Assembly: GCF_002953215.1 (NCBI RefSeq)
Contig: NZ_CP026378.1
Location: 2,648,540 to 2,712,539, forward strand
Source: Mixta calida
GTDB lineage: Bacteria; Pseudomonadota; Gammaproteobacteria; Enterobacterales; Enterobacteriaceae
Length of the DNA stretch: 64,000 nt
Direction of reading: 5' to 3'
Below the pieces are notes generated by a model. That model saw nothing but the letters and a program-made list of their open reading frames with translations, had not been told where the DNA came from and did not search any database. A program made the translations under genes and the position numbers. Every line of letters begins with the position of its first letter. Positions within the stretch are counted from its first letter, which is position 1. Positions 54,680 to 64,000 of the stretch are shown here, in pieces.

Positions 54680-54892
54680 TTACAGCGCAACAACGTTAGT
54701 TGCTGAAGGGCCTTTCGCGCCGTTCTCAACAGAGAACTGCACTTTCTGACCTTCATCAAGGGTTTTGAAATCGTTGCTCTGGATAGCAGAGAAATGTACG
54801 AATACATCTTTGCTGCCGTCTTCAGGAGAGATAAAACCGAAGCCTTTTTCAGCGTTGAACCATTTTACTAAACCAGTCATTTTATTAGACAT
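54680..54892 (-). CDS. Cold-shock-like protein (CspC/CspE type)
   Basis: A 70-residue single-stranded nucleic-acid chaperone with an OB fold. RNP1 is KGFGFISP and RNP2 is VFVHFSAI. The start [20 protein letters not shown] fits the CspC/CspE group rather than CspA. GAAGGAAG precedes the ATG. The exact paralogue cannot be fixed here. Confidence 0.93.
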   Translation of the reverse strand: MSNKMTGLVKWFNAEKGFGFISPEDGSKDVFVHFSAIQSNDFKTLDEGQKVQFSVENGAKGPSATNVVAL

Positions 54893-55357
54893 AGATACTT
54901 CCTTCTTTATTGAGGAGCCAGCTTGTGTGGCATAAAAGGTCTGTATTGCAGAGAATACTTATTGGGCACTTAGAAGAGGCTCACGAAGAAGGGGTATCTG
55001 AGATAACGCTTTAAATGAGGACTGCTTTACTAAAACTGCTTTCATAAGGTCTGTCTTCCAAACCGATGCGCCATTTACTCATGGAAGCCCGTTGAGCGCA
55101 AGCTTTATTTTCAAATCTTTCTGCACGCCTAAGCCTGCAAAACAAAAAGAGATTTTTTTCCGCCACGCCATTCATTGTAAAGAAACGTCCACCCCGCCCT
55201 GCTAAAAACACGACGGATTGAGCTATTGCGCGAGAATTACGGCCTTATCGAAAGTAAAGAAACGTCGATAAATAACGCAGCGCAACCGGTTTATTCTCTT
55301 TTAAAAGCCTGGCGCCGCGCTAAATCACTACAACTACGCTGAAATGGCGGCCGCCAT
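54893..55357. other. Leader and intergenic region of the cold-shock gene
   Basis: 465 bases with no gene I can support. The part next to 54893 is presumably the 5' untranslated leader, which is long in cold-shock genes. A minus-strand frame at 55011-55211 has no ribosome site or family resemblance. Confidence 0.45.
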
Positions 55358-55510
55358 TTATTTTCCGCGGGATTTGAAGCTGAACCAGGCCGCCGCCGCC
55401 GCTAAAAACAGAAACATCAGACCAAATGCCGTTCCGCCCGATGACCAGCGCAAGATGGCGCCTGTAAAGAAGGCGACCGCAAGGATGGCAAAAAGGATAC
55501 GTTTGTTCAT
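55358..55510 (-). CDS. Small two-helix membrane protein, 50 residues
   Basis: The frame begins MNKRILFAILAVAFFTGAILRW, continues with SSGGTAFGLMFLFLAAAAAWF and ends FKSRGK. Two hydrophobic segments (about 4-19 and 28-43) separated by a short loop suggest an inner-membrane hairpin. GGAGG lies four bases before the ATG at 55510, which makes translation likely. Family and function not recognised. Confidence 0.68.
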   Translation of the reverse strand: MNKRILFAILAVAFFTGAILRWSSGGTAFGLMFLFLAAAAAWFSFKSRGK

Positions 55511-55692
55511 AAAGCCTCCAGATTTTATCGCTTATTGGATCGTAGCAGAGCGATAACCATCATGAGGGCAAACCATGGCGCGCTTTTTCAGAACAGAACA
55601 GGAACACCACTTTCATCTTAACGTAGCGACAGCCGTAATCGCTGCTGGTGCTCCTGTTATGGTGCGCCTGTGGCAGGCGCCCGTCGCAACGC

Positions 55693-56031
55693 TTAGCGCG
55701 CGCTTTTACACTCGGTGGCTTTATTGCCCATCAGCTGAGTGAAGGTGCCGCTGTTGCCCTTCGTCCACCACTCATAGGCGTTGCCCACATATTTCGCGCC
55801 GCTGCCGGCAATGACATTCGCCATAACGATGGTCGGCTGCGGCCCTTTTTTTACTACTGCCAGCCTGTTCGGCTCCTGATTATAGTAGGTGACATCCAAC
55901 GACTGACCATCATCACACTGATAAGTGGCATGGATCGTTTCGTTTTTGCCGCCGCCCGGCAAGGTAATGCTGGAACTACATCCGGTCAGCATGACTGCCG
56001 CGATCGCCACACCGAAATAACGTTTATACAT
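55693..56031 (-). CDS. MliC-family lipoprotein, C-type lysozyme inhibitor
   Basis: A 112-residue lipoprotein. The signal MYKRYFGVAIAAVMLTGCSSS has a lipobox with Cys18; Ser at +2 suggests outer-membrane location. The domain follows the MliC pattern: YQCDDGQSLDVTYYNQ and the inhibitor loop ASGxKYxGxxYEWWTKG (here GSGAKYVGNAYEWWTKG) that plugs the lysozyme active site, plus a C-terminal Cys for a disulfide. It would protect peptidoglycan against host lysozyme. Confidence 0.88.
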   Translation of the reverse strand: MYKRYFGVAIAAVMLTGCSSSITLPGGGKNETIHATYQCDDGQSLDVTYYNQEPNRLAVVKKGPQPTIVMANVIAGSGAKYVGNAYEWWTKGNSGTFTQLMGNKATECKSAR

Positions 56032-56323
56032 AGCTGTCCCTCAAGCAAGGTTATTTACGGTACATAAGTATAACAGAGTTTATTGTTAATTTTAGGTCAT
56101 TTCCGGTTTATGGAAAATATTACGCAACGACGGCGATAAAATCGTTACAATGTTAATCATCTTGGATTAAATTATTACCGAATTTTTTCATGCCAACAAT
56201 AGATATAAATAATCTCAACATTTTCGGGTATTTTCCAGCGCAACAGTATGGCATTGGCAGCTATTAAAATCAATCCCACCACGCCTGCCAGACAAATCCG
56301 ATATAAAATAAAGACGATATTTT

Positions 56324-56556
56324 TTAAAGCGCCTCGCCATAATAGCAGCGCTCACCAATAAGAGGAAACTGTAGTTGTTCATTAATGGTTGACGCTTCTC
56401 TGATGCCAATTTCATGCACACCCGACGGCAATATTATTCCCATTTCATTAGCCAGGCTTCTGGCCGCTATGCGACGTAAGCCGCCAACAACATGTTGAAA
56501 GTAAGGTTCGTTCTCCTGACCATCTATCCAGTGCCTGAGAGGTAACGCAGATTGAA
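56324..56556 (-). pseudogene. Unidentified gene remnant
   Basis: A minus-strand open frame without a start, reading HWIDGQENEPYFQHVVGG, then LRRIAARSLANEMGI and ending GERCYYGEAL before TAA at 56324. It has the composition of real protein and conserved-looking Trp, Asp and Tyr, but begins right after a stop, so it is probably the tail of a deleted gene. The surrounding 56032-56551 is AT-rich and otherwise empty. Confidence 0.38.
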
Positions 56557-56899
56557 TTTATCAGTATCAGATAAGCTTGCCACCCCTAACGAGTTTTTCT
56601 ATGGCTACACTACTATATTGGTATTCATCTCATCGTTCGCATTATTTAATAGCATAATGTCAATCTACTTTTCATTCCTGCCAAGTTTTTCTGCAAAATT
56701 AACACACAAGCCTGGTAATTGTTCTTTTGGCATTTACTTTGTGCACTGGCTGGCCTACTTAACACTAAAAAACAATGGTTTTATTTTACATGGCAGGTCG
56801 CTCGTCGACCCTGTTATCAATACCATTATTGTGTTTTTAATTTCTTTTACATTAATTTTTGTTGCCAGATTTTTTAAGCCATTAGGTTATTTATGCTAA
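56552..56899 (+). pseudogene. C-terminal fragment of an acyltransferase-3 (O-antigen acetylase-like) gene
   Basis: About 100 residues with three hydrophobic segments and the C-terminal family motif CSFGIYFVHWLAYL. Whole relatives have about 330 or more residues with the catalytic His near the N-terminus, so this piece lacks the active part. The DNA is AT-rich relative to flanks. It meets the unrelated remnant at about 56552, marking a deletion or insertion scar. Confidence 0.72.
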
Positions 56900-56965
56900 A
56901 TATTACCGCCCATTATGGGCGGGGTTTAACAGGCTATTGCACTACGGGCTTACCTCATTTTGATA

Positions 56966-57000
56966 AATAAAGGCCCACGCCAAAGAGTTTGGCGTAGGCC
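56966..57000 (-). terminator. Terminator of the hutUH-permease unit
   Basis: On the minus strand GGCCTACGCCAAA-CTC-TTTGGCGTGGGCC followed by TTTATTT, 66 bases past the permease stop. Confidence 0.8.
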
Positions 57001-57065
57001 GCTGATGAATCAATCTGAAACTTTGTTTTTAGCTGCTGAAAACGGCAGCCGGCAGGCTTCCCGTC

Positions 57066-58454
57066 TTAGCTCTTTGGCTGTTCTAACGCCATCGCGCCCG
57101 CCCGTTTTTTGACACGCCAAAAGTAGATCAGCGTCAGACCTGCCAGCCAGAACAACCCGACAATCAGAGCCATTCGCGTTTCTGCCACCGCGCCCAGCAC
57201 GCCGATCACCAGCAGCATAAACAGCAGCGTGATCACGGGCGCAACAGGCCAGAACGGCACAGGGAAACGAATGTCGGCGCGTTCTTGTTCCGTCAGGCTA
57301 CGACGCATAGCGAAATGGGAGAGTAAGATCATCAGCCATACCCAGAGCGTGGCGAAAGCGGCCAGCGAGGCGATCAATACAAACACCTGCTCCGGGATCA
57401 GATAATTAAGCACCACCGCGCCCAGCAGCGCGACCGCCATGACCACTACCGTCATCCACGGTACGCCGTTACGCGCGATACGCAGAAAACAGTTCGGCGC
57501 CATGCCTTCGCTCGCCATGCCATACATCATGCGTCCGGCGCCGAAAATATCGCTGTTGATAGCGGAAACCGTGGCGCTAATTACAATGATATTCAGCACG
57601 CTGGCCGCGCCCTGCATCCCCAGCCCTTCAAAAATCAGTACGAACGGACTGCCCTGCTGACCGATGCTGCTCCAGGGGAAAATCGCCATCAGGATAAATA
57701 ATGTGCAGACATAAAACAGAATAATGCGCAGCGGAATGGTGTTAATCGCCTGCGGGATCACCTTCTCCGGATCGCGCGCCTCTGCCGCCGTAATGCCGAT
57801 AATTTCGATGCCGCCAAAGGCGAACATCACGATACCCAGCGACGCGATCACCCCGCCGAAACCTGCCGGCGCGAAGCCGCCGTGCGTCCAGAGATTCTCT
57901 ACGCCAGTCGCCGGGAAGCTGTGGCCGAAGCCAAAGAAAATCACGCCCGCGCCCGCCGCTATCATGGCGATAATCGCCGCCACTTTAATCAGCGACAGCC
58001 AGAATTCCATTTCGCCAAACACCCGCACGTGGCACAAATTCAGCGAGCCGATAAAAAAGATGATGCTCAGTACCCATATCCAGCGCGGCACATCCGGATA
58101 CCAGAGTCCCATATAGATGCCGAACGCGGTCACGTCCGCCAGGCAGACAATGATCATTTCGAAGGTATAGGTCCAGCCGGTGATAAAACCCGCCAGGGGG
58201 CCGAGATAGTGGCGCGCGTAGCTGCCGAACGATCCGGAAACCGGACTGCGCACCGCCATTTCGCCAAGCGCGCGCATTACAATAAATACCGCTGCGCCGC
58301 CAGCCAGGTAGGCCAGCAGTACGGCGGGACCGGCAGCCTGGATAGCGGCGGCGGAGCCATAGAATAGCCCGGTGCCTATAGCGGAGCCGAGAGCGATAAA
58401 GCGGATATGACGCGCGTTAAGCCCGCGCAGCAGGTGTGGTTTGTGTTGTTGCAT
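57066..58454 (-). CDS. hutT: Amino-acid permease of the APC family, probable histidine importer
   Basis: A 462-residue inner-membrane permease with about 12 helices. APC/AAT hallmarks: [26 protein letters not shown] near the start and [28 protein letters not shown] in the middle. It follows hutH by about 85 bases on the same strand and precedes a terminator, so it is probably part of the hut unit and imports histidine (inference from context). ProY/YifK-type permeases are the alternative. Confidence 0.75.
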   Translation of the reverse strand: MQQHKPHLLRGLNARHIRFIALGSAIGTGLFYGSAAAIQAAGPAVLLAYLAGGAAVFIVMRALGEMAVRSPVSGSFGSYARHYLGPLAGFITGWTYTFEMIIVCLADVTAFGIYMGLWYPDVPRWIWVLSIIFFIGSLNLCHVRVFGEMEFWLSLIKVAAIIAMIAAGAGVIFFGFGHSFPATGVENLWTHGGFAPAGFGGVIASLGIVMFAFGGIEIIGITAAEARDPEKVIPQAINTIPLRIILFYVCTLFILMAIFPWSSIGQQGSPFVLIFEGLGMQGAASVLNIIVISATVSAINSDIFGAGRMMYGMASEGMAPNCFLRIARNGVPWMTVVVMAVALLGAVVLNYLIPEQVFVLIASLAAFATLWVWLMILLSHFAMRRSLTEQERADIRFPVPFWPVAPVITLLFMLLVIGVLGAVAETRMALIVGLFWLAGLTLIYFWRVKKRAGAMALEQPKS

Positions 58455-58539
58455 ATCAGGTCCTGATAAGAGTTATATGACTGCGAATATGCGTGGGACA
58501 CCGGGGGATTAACCCCCGGCAGGGTACAGAGAACAACAG

Positions 58540-60069
58540 TTACCGATAACTGGGCAGGACGGCAGGCAGCAGCGCCGTCAGCTGACGGGCAGAGAGTAGT
58601 TCGACGGCGGCTTCAATATCCGGCGCGAAAAAGCGGTCGCGGCGGTAGTGCGCCACGCGCTCGCGCAGAATATTGCGCGCTTTTTCCAGCAGCGGGCTGG
58701 TCTTTAGCCCTTCGCGCAGGTCGATGCCTTGACAGGCGGCGAGCCACTCTATCGCGACTACGCCACGGGTATTGGCGGTCATCTCCCACAGGCGGCGCCC
58801 GGCGGCCGGTGCCATGGAAACGTGATCCTCCTGATTGGCGGAAGTCGGCAGGCTGTCGACGCTGTGCGGATGCGCCAGCGCTTTGTTCTCGCTGGCGAGC
58901 GCCGCAGCAGTCACCTGCGCGATCATAAAGCCGGAATTTACGCCGCCATTTTTCACCAGGAACGGCGGCAGCTGCGACATATGCTTATCCATCATCAGCG
59001 CGATGCGTCGCTCGGAAAGCGAACCGATTTCCGCAATCGCCAGCGCAAGATTATCCGCCGCCATCGCCACCGGTTCGGCGTGGAAGTTGCCGCCGGAGAT
59101 CACATCATTCTCGTCGGCAAACACCAGCGGATTATCGGAAACGGCGTTAGATTCGGTCAGCAACACCTCTGCCGCCTGGCGAATTTGCGTCAGACAGGCG
59201 CCCATCACCTGCGGCTGACAGCGCAGCGAGTAAGGATCCTGCACTTTGTCGCAGTTTTTATGCGAGCTGGCGATATCGCTGCTGTCGGTCAGCAGATGGC
59301 GGAAAAGCGCCGCCGTATCGATTTGTCCGCGCTGACCGCGCGCGTCGTGAATGCGGGCATCAAAGGGCCGACGCGAACCCAGTACCGCTTCGGTGGTCAA
59401 CGCGCCGCAAACTACTGCGGAGGCAAAGAGATCTTCCGCCTCGAACAGCCCGCGCAGCGCAAAAGCGGTAGAGGTCTGAGTGCCGTTGAGCAGCGCCAGC
59501 CCCTCTTTGGCTGCCAGCGTAATCGGTGCCAGTCCGGCGCGTTTTAATGCTTCCGCCGCGGGCAGCCATTCGCCCTGATAGCGCGCTTTGCCTTCGCCCA
59601 GTAGCGTTAATGACATATGCGCCAGCGGCGCCAGATCGCCCGATGCGCCAACGGAGCCTTTAGCAGGTATAAACGGGCAGACCTGCGCGTTGACCAGCGC
59701 CATCAGCGCCTGAATCACGCTCAGGCGTATGCCGGAAAAGCCGCGCGCCAGGCTGTTGATTTTCAGTACCATCATCAGGCGCACCAGATTATCGTCCAGC
59801 GGCTCGCCGATGCCGGCCGCATGGGACAGCACCAGAGAACGCTGTAAGTCTTCCAGTTCTTCGGCGGCGATACGTGTCTGAGCCAGCAGTCCAAAGCCGG
59901 TGTTAATGCCATAGGCGGTGCGCCCTTCGGCAAGAATAGCGTTAACGCATGCCACGCTGTTATTAATTGCCGGAATGGCGCTTTCATCCAACGTCAGCGT
60001 CACCGGATGGCTGTAAACCTCACGCAGCTGAGCCAGCGTAAGCGTACCGGGAGTCAGTATCAGGTTCAT
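58540..60069 (-). CDS. hutH: HutH, histidine ammonia-lyase
   Basis: First step of histidine catabolism: L-histidine to urocanate and ammonia. The Ala-Ser-Gly triad that cyclises into the MIO cofactor is in [12 protein letters not shown] near residue 143. Substrate-site Tyr in YGINTGFG near 54 and the NGTQTSTA and [12 protein letters not shown] stretches are intact. 509 residues. I start at the ATG at 60069, one base after the hutU stop; a longer frame exists but overlaps hutU. Confidence 0.96.
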   Translation of the reverse strand: MNLILTPGTLTLAQLREVYSHPVTLTLDESAIPAINNSVACVNAILAEGRTAYGINTGFGLLAQTRIAAEELEDLQRSLVLSHAAGIGEPLDDNLVRLMMVLKINSLARGFSGIRLSVIQALMALVNAQVCPFIPAKGSVGASGDLAPLAHMSLTLLGEGKARYQGEWLPAAEALKRAGLAPITLAAKEGLALLNGTQTSTAFALRGLFEAEDLFASAVVCGALTTEAVLGSRRPFDARIHDARGQRGQIDTAALFRHLLTDSSDIASSHKNCDKVQDPYSLRCQPQVMGACLTQIRQAAEVLLTESNAVSDNPLVFADENDVISGGNFHAEPVAMAADNLALAIAEIGSLSERRIALMMDKHMSQLPPFLVKNGGVNSGFMIAQVTAAALASENKALAHPHSVDSLPTSANQEDHVSMAPAAGRRLWEMTANTRGVVAIEWLAACQGIDLREGLKTSPLLEKARNILRERVAHYRRDRFFAPDIEAAVELLSARQLTALLPAVLPSYR

Positions 60070-60070
60070 A

Positions 60071-61756
60071 TCAGCGTTTCTCCTGGGTAGCTGGGACCAT
60101 CGGCAGGTTAAGCCCCTGCTCTGCCGCACAGTTAATGGCAATGTCATAACCGGCATCGGCATGGCGCATTACGCCCGTGGCCGGATCGTTATGCAGTACG
60201 CGTGCAATACGCGCCGCCGCTTCATCGGTGCCGTCGCAGACAATCACCATACCGGCATGTTGTGAAAAGCCCATTCCCACGCCGCCGCCGTGGTGCAGCG
60301 AAACCCAGGTTGCACCGCCGGCGGTATTGAGCAGCGCGTTCAGCAGCGGCCAGTCCGATACCGCGTCGGAACCGTCGCGCATCGCTTCCGTTTCACGGTT
60401 AGGGCTTGCCACCGAGCCGGAGTCCAGATGATCGCGGCCAATCACGATCGGCGCGGAAACCTCGCCGTTGCGCACCATCTCGTTAAAAGCCAGCCCCAGT
60501 TTTTGACGCCACTCCAGCCCTACCCAGCAGATACGCGCCGGCAGCCCCTGAAAGCTAATGCGTTCACGCGCCATATCGAGCCAGTGATGCAAATGTTTGT
60601 CATCTTTAATCAGCGCTTTAACTTTGGCGTCAGTTTTGTAGATATCCTGCGGATCGCCGGAGAGCGCCACCCAGCGGAACGGACCAATGCCCCGACAGAA
60701 CAACGGGCGAATATAGGCAGGGACGAAACCTGGAAAATCGAACGCGTTTTCAACGCCCATTTCTTTCGCCATCTGACGAATATTATTGCCGTAGTCAAAA
60801 GTCGGGATGCCCATCTCTTTAAACGCCAGCATTGCGCGAACGTGATCGGCCATGGCGCGTTTCGCCGCCTCGATGACCTGCTGAGGCTCGGTTTCGGCCT
60901 TGCGCTGATATTCTTCCCATTGCCAGCCGAGCGGCAGGTAGCCGTGCAGCGGATCGTGCGCGCTGGTCTGGTCGGTGACCATATCCGGGCGTACGCCGCG
61001 TTTGACCAGCTCAGGCAGGATCTCCGCCGCGTTACCGCACAGCGCCACGGATACCGCGCGCCCTTCAGCGGTATATTTTTTGATGCGGGCAAGCGCGTCA
61101 TCAAGGGAGGTGGCCTGTTCGTCGACGTAACGGGTACGCAGACGAAAATCGATGCGGCTCTGCTGGCATTCAATGTTCAGCGAACAGGCGCCGGCGAGCG
61201 TCGCCGCTAAAGGCTGCGCGCCGCCCATGCCGCCAAGCCCCGCGGTCAGCACCCAGCGGCCCTTCAGATCGCCGTTATAGTGCTGGCGTCCTGCCTCCAC
61301 GAAGGTTTCATAGGTGCCCTGAACGATGCCCTGGCTGCCGATATAGATCCAGCTGCCGGCGGTCATCTGGCCGTACATTGCCAGACCTTGCGCATCCAGC
61401 TCGTTGAAATGTTCCCAGGTCGCCCAGTGCGGCACCAGGTTAGAATTGGCGATCAATACGCGCGGCGCGTTATCGTGCGTTTTAAATACGCCGACCGGCT
61501 TACCTGACTGCACCAGCAGCGTTTCGTCATGCTCCAGTTCTTTTAGCGTGGCGACAATAGCGTCAAAGCATTCCCAGTTACGCGCCGCGCGGCCGATACC
61601 GCCGTACACCACCAGTTCGTGCGGATTTTCCGCCACGTCTGGATCAAGATTATTCATCAACATGCGCAGCGGGGCTTCGGTCAGCCAGCTTTTGGCATTC
61701 AACGTGGTTCCGCGTGGCGCGCGGATTTCCTGGTTGCGGTATTTGCTTTGCGACAT
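60071..61756 (-). CDS. hutU: HutU, urocanate hydratase
   Basis: Second step: urocanate to imidazolonepropionate, using NAD+ as electrophile. Conserved stretches include [50 protein letters not shown] (dinucleotide site) and the C-terminal [19 protein letters not shown] with catalytic residues. 561 residues, typical. First gene of hutUH-permease with a palindromic operator 80 bases upstream. Confidence 0.97.
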   Translation of the reverse strand: MSQSKYRNQEIRAPRGTTLNAKSWLTEAPLRMLMNNLDPDVAENPHELVVYGGIGRAARNWECFDAIVATLKELEHDETLLVQSGKPVGVFKTHDNAPRVLIANSNLVPHWATWEHFNELDAQGLAMYGQMTAGSWIYIGSQGIVQGTYETFVEAGRQHYNGDLKGRWVLTAGLGGMGGAQPLAATLAGACSLNIECQQSRIDFRLRTRYVDEQATSLDDALARIKKYTAEGRAVSVALCGNAAEILPELVKRGVRPDMVTDQTSAHDPLHGYLPLGWQWEEYQRKAETEPQQVIEAAKRAMADHVRAMLAFKEMGIPTFDYGNNIRQMAKEMGVENAFDFPGFVPAYIRPLFCRGIGPFRWVALSGDPQDIYKTDAKVKALIKDDKHLHHWLDMARERISFQGLPARICWVGLEWRQKLGLAFNEMVRNGEVSAPIVIGRDHLDSGSVASPNRETEAMRDGSDAVSDWPLLNALLNTAGGATWVSLHHGGGVGMGFSQHAGMVIVCDGTDEAAARIARVLHNDPATGVMRHADAGYDIAINCAAEQGLNLPMVPATQEKR

Positions 61757-61835
61757 CGCACTCTACTCCTGAAGGTTTACGTTAAATCGTCCTATCCCAA
61801 CGGCCATGCCGTGAGGCGACTGCAAACATATATAC

Positions 61836-61847
61836 TTGTATATACAA
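61836..61847 (-). promoter_or_regulatory. HutC operator upstream of hutU
   Basis: TTGTATATACAA is a perfect 12-base palindrome, of the form bound by HutC-type GntR repressors (TGTATATACA core). It lies 80 bases upstream of hutU in the 295-base gap 61757-62051, which otherwise is AT-rich and gene-free. Confidence 0.8.
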
Positions 61848-62051
61848 ATATGAGCAAATGCTGACTTAACAATTTGTACACAATACAAACCCTTAAATAT
61901 CAGTGTATTAGCTTAGTGAAATAATAGGCTGCTTTGCGAAACCGGTGAATTTTTCTTTAAAATCAGTGATTAAGCTAAAAATGATTTTTGCCTGAATTTG
62001 CGTTCGCTGTCACGCATTCACATATTTTTTACATCATGATAATCCTCATGA

Positions 62052-62789
62052 TCACGACATAAAATGACCCTGTAAACGGTAGCGAGAGCCAGGAAAAAGC
62101 AGGCGGGCAAAGGAAACGATATGCTGTGTTGACCAGGTACGACGATTGATGAGCAGGCAGGGTTCACCCTCTTCAATCTGCAATAGCGCGCGCTCCTCAG
62201 GTGTTGCGCGTACCGCTTCCACAATATGCTCTCCTTCGGTCAGCGGCGCGACCAGCGAAAGATAAGCGTGCGGCGTGGTGCGGGAAAAATCCTGCTGAAG
62301 ATAGTCCGGCGCTACCGCAGCATTTACGCAGCGATCTTCTATCTGCACCGGAATATCGTTTTCAAAATGGATGATAACCGAGTGAAAGATCGACGTGCCT
62401 TCCTCAACGCCCAGCGCCGTCGCCAGCTGGACGCTCGCATCTGTTTTTTCCAGCGTCAGGACCTCGCAGTGATGCCGGTGCCTGCGCGCGGCAATCTCGT
62501 CGGCGATGCTACGGATTTCGAACAGCGCAGACTGGCCTTTAGGCTCCGCCACAAAGGTGCCGACGCCCTGTAAACGCACCAGCCAGCCTTCGTCGGTCAG
62601 CTCGCGCAGCGCGCGGTTAATGGTCATACGGCTGAAGCCGAACTGGGCGACCAGCTCGGCTTCAGAAGGGATGCGATCGTGCGGACGCCATTCACCAGCG
62701 CTGATCTTATGACTGATAGCCTGTTTTACCTTTTCGTAAAACGGCACGGGCGCACTGACGGCGGCTGAGCGGGCGCGGGGCGAAAACAT
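62052..62789 (-). CDS. hutC: HutC, GntR-family histidine-utilisation repressor
   Basis: A 245-residue repressor of the HutC subfamily, released by urocanate. The GntR winged helix (RIPSEAELVAQFGFSRMTINRALRELTDEGWLVRLQGVGTFVAEP) is N-terminal; the UTRA ligand domain with EDRCVNAAVAPDYLQQDF follows. Third gene of hutIGC, 69 bases after hutG. It should bind the operator at 61836. Confidence 0.96.
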   Translation of the reverse strand: MFSPRARSAAVSAPVPFYEKVKQAISHKISAGEWRPHDRIPSEAELVAQFGFSRMTINRALRELTDEGWLVRLQGVGTFVAEPKGQSALFEIRSIADEIAARRHRHHCEVLTLEKTDASVQLATALGVEEGTSIFHSVIIHFENDIPVQIEDRCVNAAVAPDYLQQDFSRTTPHAYLSLVAPLTEGEHIVEAVRATPEERALLQIEEGEPCLLINRRTWSTQHIVSFARLLFPGSRYRLQGHFMS

Positions 62790-62858
62790 GCGGGCGTTCC
62801 TTACGATGGCTTAACCGGGTGGTCTAAGTATACCCAATTCAGGCCATTATTCAGCAAT

Positions 62859-63812
62859 TTATCCCCACCAGTGGGTAATCTGCCAGGCAATACGTGCCGC
62901 CAGGCTGGCGCCCTGTTTATCCCGATCGCAGGCGGGATTGAACTCCACCAGATCCGCTGCCCGCAGCTTGCCGCTGCGGCAAATCGGCTCAATCATGCGC
63001 ATCAGCATGGCAGCGGGAACGCCGAGCGCGGCGGGTGCGGAAACGGCTGGCATTTGCGAGGCTGGCAGCACGTCCAGATCGACCGTCAGATAGATCACCT
63101 CCAGCTCCGCCATAAAGCGATGCAGCGCGGCGAGAGCGGCATCGGGCTCGTTCAGGCAGCGCAAGTCTTCCACAATCGTCACGTTGCGCTTCGCCGTTTC
63201 ATCAAGCAGCGCCTGGGTATTAGCAGCCAGGCTTAAGCCAAAACAGCCATAGTGGAAATCACGCTGCTGCGTTTCACAGTAGTGCGCCAGCTGACGAAAG
63301 GGTGTGCCTGAGGTGGCATGCGGCGCGTGCCGCAGATCAAGATGCGCGTCCAGGTTGATAATCCCGACTTTTTTCTGTGGAAAGGCATCCAGCACGCCCA
63401 GCCCGTGACCGTAAGCGGTTTCATGTCCGCCGCCCAGCACCAGCGTACGTTTTCCCGCCTGCTGGCAGGTCAGCACCGCGTCGCGCAGCGCCTGCTGCGC
63501 CTCTTCCAGCCGATTGCCTGATATAACGATATTGCCCAGATCGGTCAGTTCGCGGTGTCCCGCGTGGCTGGCCATATTCGCTAACGCCTGTCGCAGAACA
63601 TCTGGCGCCTCAGCGGCGCCCGGCCTTCCGCGATTGCGCTTTACCCCTTCGTCGCATGCGAACCCCAACAGCGCGATGCTGCCTTCAGCCTGTTGAGGCG
63701 CAAAATCAGCGCAGCGGGCGACGGTCTGAAACAGACGCAGCGCATTGGCCGCTTCGGCGGTATCGTCGCGTCCCTGCCAGATATCGTGCGAAACTGCCCG
63801 CCACTGTTTCAT
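62859..63812 (-). CDS. hutG: HutG, formimidoylglutamase
   Basis: Final step in the ammonia/formamide branch: N-formimidoyl-L-glutamate to glutamate and formamide. An arginase/agmatinase-fold enzyme with the dinuclear manganese ligands in [20 protein letters not shown] and [12 protein letters not shown]. 317 residues. Its ATG overlaps the hutI stop by three bases (ATGA). Confidence 0.96.
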   Translation of the reverse strand: MKQWRAVSHDIWQGRDDTAEAANALRLFQTVARCADFAPQQAEGSIALLGFACDEGVKRNRGRPGAAEAPDVLRQALANMASHAGHRELTDLGNIVISGNRLEEAQQALRDAVLTCQQAGKRTLVLGGGHETAYGHGLGVLDAFPQKKVGIINLDAHLDLRHAPHATSGTPFRQLAHYCETQQRDFHYGCFGLSLAANTQALLDETAKRNVTIVEDLRCLNEPDAALAALHRFMAELEVIYLTVDLDVLPASQMPAVSAPAALGVPAAMLMRMIEPICRSGKLRAADLVEFNPACDRDKQGASLAARIAWQITHWWG

Positions 63813-64000
63813 GATGCGCTCCCGTGGGTGACCTGCCCACGATAAACTCTGGCATAAAGCGGGCTGCGGCCAGGTTCATAGACCATTTCCACCGGCTGCT
63901 CCGCGTCCCAGAGACAGAAATCGGCCATAAAGCCAGCCTTCAGCTGGCCGTGCGACGGCTCACGCCCCAGCGCCCGCGCCGCATGACGCGTCACGCCCGC
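63809..64000 (-). CDS. hutI: HutI, imidazolonepropionase, C-terminal end (runs off the right edge)
   Basis: About 63 C-terminal residues of the amidohydrolase that opens the imidazolone ring to give formimidoylglutamate. The segment [30 protein letters not shown] is the usual C-terminal return to the small beta domain of amidohydrolases. The catalytic part lies outside the window. First gene of hutIGC. Confidence 0.9.
   Translation of the reverse strand, partial: AGVTRHAARALGREPSHGQLKAGFMADFCLWDAEQPVEMVYEPGRSPLYARVYRGQVTHGSAS

Overview
The window reads as chromosome of a GC-rich member of the Enterobacterales, most likely family Erwiniaceae (Pantoea/Mixta/Erwinia type). The evidence is the enterobacterial gene content and neighbourhoods (fliA-fliZ-dcyD-tcyJLN, fliC-fliD-fliS-fliT-amyA-yedD, putP/putA, efeUOB, phoH, hut), together with an orphan gene of the plant-pathogen Hrp type III class that has an upstream HrpL-type promoter. 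The species assignment is inference; no rRNA is present.

Layout. 0-7 kb: start of otsB, yedK, a frameshifted isochorismatase-type hydrolase, a LysR regulator divergent from an MFS exporter, a flavin-binding protein, msrA and phoA. 7.1-7.7 kb: a tRNA-Ser(GGA) gene with a strong promoter, followed by tandem ~173-bp repeats that reiterate the tRNA 3' end and its terminator. 7.7-13 kb: phoH, the efeUOB ferrous-iron uptake operon with a Fur box, and a DUF1127 gene with a tiny downstream gene. 13-21 kb: accessory stretch with a MocR-type regulator, a HrpK-like gene with a hrp box, an Lrp-type regulator opposite a decayed Dabb/DUF2000/AMP-ligase cluster, a LysE exporter and two unrecognised genes. 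21-27 kb: the divergent putP/putA proline-use genes. 27-29 kb: an HNH nuclease toxin-like gene and its probable immunity gene.

30-51 kb is the cystine-uptake/flagellar region. tcyJLN, dcyD, fliZ and fliA lie on the minus strand, followed by an HNH-endonuclease-family gene. Then rmlA, rmlC and rmlD (dTDP-L-rhamnose synthesis), two very large multidomain glycosyltransferases, and two nearly identical flagellin genes, each with its own sigma-28 promoter and terminator. fliD, fliS, fliT and amyA follow on the plus strand. Taken together, the rml genes, giant glycosyltransferases and twin flagellins look like a flagellin-glycosylation locus (inference). One giant glycosyltransferase gene is AT-rich and probably recently acquired.

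52-57 kb holds small stress-related genes: the yedD lipoprotein, a DUF6388-like gene, an iraP-like anti-adaptor, an msgA/dinI-like gene under a textbook LexA box, a cold-shock gene, small membrane and acidic proteins and a MliC-type lysozyme inhibitor. An AT-rich patch with two gene remnants follows. 57-64 kb is the histidine-utilisation region: hutU-hutH-permease and hutI-hutG-hutC, with a perfect palindromic HutC-type operator in front of hutU. No CRISPR array, intact insertion sequence or prophage was seen.
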